From NCBI GenBank assembly GCA_030621455.1, contig JAUXHQ010000010.1, positions 1 to 16,249 on the forward strand: 16,249 nt of DNA, written 5' to 3'. The stretch is from Deltaproteobacteria bacterium (GTDB lineage Bacteria > Desulfobacterota > UBA8473). Positions 14,989 to 16,249 of the stretch are shown piece by piece. Numbering within the stretch: the first letter of the stretch is position 1; the number at the start of each line of letters is the position of its first letter. Under the pieces are notes generated by a model, which saw only the letters and a list, made by a program, of their open reading frames with translations, searched no databases and had not been told where the DNA came from. The position numbers and the translations under genes were made by a program.

Positions 14989-15327
14989 ATGGTTCCTCTA
15001 ACAAGTGTCCCCTGGCAGACCATAAACATAACGAACAGGGTGCAGAAATTAGAAAATCTCGAAGACAGCATAAAGATGGGTTCGGGAAAAAATGATTCCA
15101 AGGATATCAGAGAAGCCTGCGCAGAGTTTGAATCTATTTTCATCTCTTTTATTATGAAGACAATGCGGGATACAATTCCGGAATCAGGTCTGTTGAATGG
15201 TGGAATGGTTGAAGAAGTGTATACCTCAATGCTCGATCAGGAGCTGGCAAGGAAGATGGCCGAACGTGGAGGTATCGGTCTCTCTTCTTTGCTTCTCAGC
15301 CAGCTTGAGAAAGGAACGAATTTATAG
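14989..15327 (+). CDS. flgJ: Rod-binding protein FlgJ, short form without muramidase
   Basis: 112 aa, AGGAGA (14978-14983) five bases before ATG. It contains the FlgJ N-terminal rod-binding domain: ACAEFESIFISFIMKTMRDT, then GGMVEEVYTSMLDQELARKM, then GGIGLSSLLLSQLE. The protein ends there, so it lacks the C-terminal peptidoglycan-hydrolase domain of enterobacterial FlgJ. This short form is normal in many non-gamma proteobacterial lineages, where another enzyme opens the wall. It caps or scaffolds rod assembly in the periplasm. It starts 19 bases after flgI and is probably the last gene of that operon. Confidence 0.93.
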   Translation: MVPLTSVPWQTINITNRVQKLENLEDSIKMGSGKNDSKDIREACAEFESIFISFIMKTMRDTIPESGLLNGGMVEEVYTSMLDQELARKMAERGGIGLSSLLLSQLEKGTNL

Positions 15328-15336
15328 CTAATAAAT

Positions 15337-15364
15337 AAGCTTCAAAATTTCGACTTGTGCAGTT
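15337..15364 (-). repeat. ACAGGTCG-family element, minus-strand copy after flgJ
   Basis: ATTTCGACTTGTGCAGTT (15347-15364) is the reverse complement, with one mismatch, of the 18 bases at 15928-15945; with a one-base gap the match continues through TTCAAA and then AAGCTT at 15337-15342. Together the two copies form an inverted repeat enclosing flgM. Confidence 0.75.
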
Positions 15365-15449
15365 GGTCAGGTTTACCGCTTGCCGGCGCTTAACGCAATG
15401 CTGTTCACCTATTCATCAGAGACACTTCAAGACACTGGGGTTGAATAAT

Positions 15450-15491
15450 TGCACAGGTCGCAAAAAGTTCTGATTACAATGGAAGACTAAA
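15450..15491 (+). repeat. ACAGGTCG-family element upstream of flgM
   Basis: TGCACAGGTCG (15450-15460) is followed, after 17 bases, by AATGGAAGACTAAA (15478-15491). The copy after flgM has TGCACAGGTCG and then ATTGGAACACTAAA, so the two share two blocks in the same order and orientation. The end of this copy runs into the sigma28 -35 element of flgM. Confidence 0.7.
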
Positions 15492-15515
15492 GTTGTGTTT
15501 GTCTTATGACGATAA
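15488..15515 (+). promoter_or_regulatory. Sigma28 (FliA) promoter for flgM
   Basis: TAAAGTTG (15488-15495) and GACGATAA (15508-15515) each match seven of eight bases of the sigma28 -35 (TAAAGTTT) and -10 (GCCGATAA). They are 12 bases apart, one more than the enterobacterial norm. It lies 48 bases before flgM. A sigma28 promoter at flgM is expected from other bacteria, where FlgM is made late to replace the pool lost by export. A much weaker sigma54-like string (AGGTTT-ACCGC-TTGCC, 15369-15384) lies further upstream. Confidence 0.75.
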
Positions 15516-15563
15516 TAGTAGTGACGACAAGTATGACTCCCCGACGTAACAGGAGGTTAAACA

Positions 15564-15875
15564 ATGAAGATATCGGACAAAAACCATATTGTAGATCTGA
15601 ATGCCTATATGCGAAATGTCAATAACAGCGGAAAGGTGGGTGCCGGGTCCAAGGAACCCGTTAAACAAGCTCCCTCAGGGGAGGAGAGGGTTCAGCTTTC
15701 CGAAAAAGCACGGGACATACAGAAAGTAAAAAAGGTACTGGACAGTGTTTCTGATATACGAGTGGAGAAGGTTGCTCAACTCAAGCAATCCATTGAAGAT
15801 GGCACTTATGATGTCACGGGGGAAGAGGTTGCAAGAAAGATGATAAGAGAGTCTCTACTGGACGAGATCCTGTAG
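15564..15875 (+). CDS. flgM: Anti-sigma28 factor FlgM
   Basis: 103 aa with AGGAGGT (15550-15556) seven bases before ATG. The C-terminal half has the FlgM pattern: VQLSEKARDIQKVKKVL (43-59), then VEKVAQLKQSIEDGTYDVTG (68-87) and EEVARKMIRESL. The N-terminal 40 residues are polar and likely disordered, as needed for export through the flagellar channel. FlgM holds sigma28 (FliA) inactive until the hook is complete and FlgM is secreted. It has its own promoter and is flanked on both sides by copies of the ACAGGTCG element. flgN follows after 171 bases. Confidence 0.95.
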   Translation: MKISDKNHIVDLNAYMRNVNNSGKVGAGSKEPVKQAPSGEERVQLSEKARDIQKVKKVLDSVSDIRVEKVAQLKQSIEDGTYDVTGEEVARKMIRESLLDEIL

Positions 15876-15927
15876 GGGTTGACCAATAGCCCTCCCTTTA
15901 ATGATTCTAAACTCGCCAAGCCTGCTC

Positions 15928-15966
15928 AACTGCACAGGTCGAAATGTTTGAAATTGGAACACTAAA
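15928..15966 (+). repeat. ACAGGTCG-family element between flgM and flgN
   Basis: AACTGCACAGGTCGAAAT (15928-15945) continues into GTTTGAA and then ATTGGAACACTAAA (15953-15966). It matches the plus-strand copy before flgM in two blocks and the minus-strand copy after flgJ over about 24 bases. Confidence 0.75.
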
Positions 15967-16046
15967 ACCTGGGGTAGTAAAATAAAGTGTACTTTTCAAT
16001 TCTTATGAAAGCTGTTCAACCTTGTGGGGAATAGTTGGGGAACCAT

Positions 16047-16249
16047 ATGGACTCATTATTAGAAGATCTTTTGATGGCACTGGATGAGGAAACGACACTC
16101 TATCAAGACTTGCTTTTTGTACTACAGAAGGAAAAAGAAGCGGTGGTCGGTTTGGCTGTTGATGATCTCAATGAAAGCACCAAGGAAAAAGAGACGCTTG
16201 CCCTCAAGGCCAAGGTTTTTGAGGAGATCAGGTTGGGATTACTGAAAGG
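16047..16249 (+). CDS. flgN: Flagellar export chaperone FlgN (5' part)
   Basis: The frame runs from ATG 16047 to the window edge (67 full codons), with GGGG (16037-16040) six bases upstream. The N-terminus, MDSLLEDLLMALDEETTLYQ then DLLFVLQKEKEAVVGLAVDD, then LNESTKEKETLALKAKVFEE, is a long helical, Leu- and Glu/Lys-rich chain typical of FlgN, which in its full form is about 150 aa. FlgN escorts the hook-filament junction proteins FlgK and FlgL to the export gate, and these genes normally follow it. The call rests on pattern and position right after flgM. Confidence 0.88.
   Translation, partial: MDSLLEDLLMALDEETTLYQDLLFVLQKEKEAVVGLAVDDLNESTKEKETLALKAKVFEEIRLGLLK

Noticed and set aside
16000..16046. 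TAAAGTG near 15984 and TTATGAAAG as a sigma28 promoter for flgN
   Set aside because: The -10 part lacks CGATAA; the resemblance to the flgM promoter is only partial.

Overview
The window comes from a Gram-negative (diderm), flagellated bacterium. It encodes the P-ring, L-ring and periplasmic P-ring chaperone (flgI, flgH, flgA) and the end of an outer-membrane porin. The order flgF-flgG-flgA-flgH-flgI-flgJ-flgM-flgN, NtrC/sigma54-style promoters, a DUF2802 protein and a stand-alone FlhB C-terminal-domain protein resemble Desulfobacterota (former Deltaproteobacteria) or a neighbouring phylum. I cannot fix the taxon from sequence alone. All confident genes lie on the + strand. I see no rRNA, tRNA, CRISPR array or intact insertion sequence.

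Layout. (1) 1-572: 3' end of a phosphate-selective-porin-like gene, followed by a likely intrinsic terminator (626-653). (2) 573-942: non-coding stretch with two short tandem duplications and a sigma54-like promoter. (3) 943-4412: two overlapping genes, an unrecognised 395-aa protein and an archaeal-type (LonB-like) membrane-anchored Lon protease. This is the least explained gene pair in the window. (4) 4413-5003: 591-base non-coding stretch with a consensus sigma54 promoter and a strong hairpin in the leader. It leads to (5) 5004-6935, a hybrid sensor kinase with receiver domains at both ends. (6) 7094-9908: flagellar export and hook-length accessory block: an unknown 112-aa protein, a small charged flagellar-cluster protein, a DUF2802 membrane protein, a divergent FliK-like protein and an FlhB-C-like protein. 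(7) 10205-16249: rod/ring operon flgF, flgG, flgA, flgH, flgI, flgJ (rod-binding domain only), then flgM (anti-sigma28) and the start of flgN.

How it fits together. Sigma54-type -24/-12 elements lie before the Lon pair, the hybrid kinase and flgF. Sigma28 (FliA)-type elements lie before flgM and before the small gene at 7551. This matches a tiered flagellar programme: sigma54 and an enhancer-binding protein drive rod/ring genes, and sigma28 drives later genes including its own antagonist flgM. FliK-like, FlhB-C-like, DUF2802, FlgN and FlgM proteins all relate to flagellar type III export and its switching. Several intergenic gaps also carry copies of a short element with core ACAGGTCG, clustered around flgM, which the gene content does not explain.
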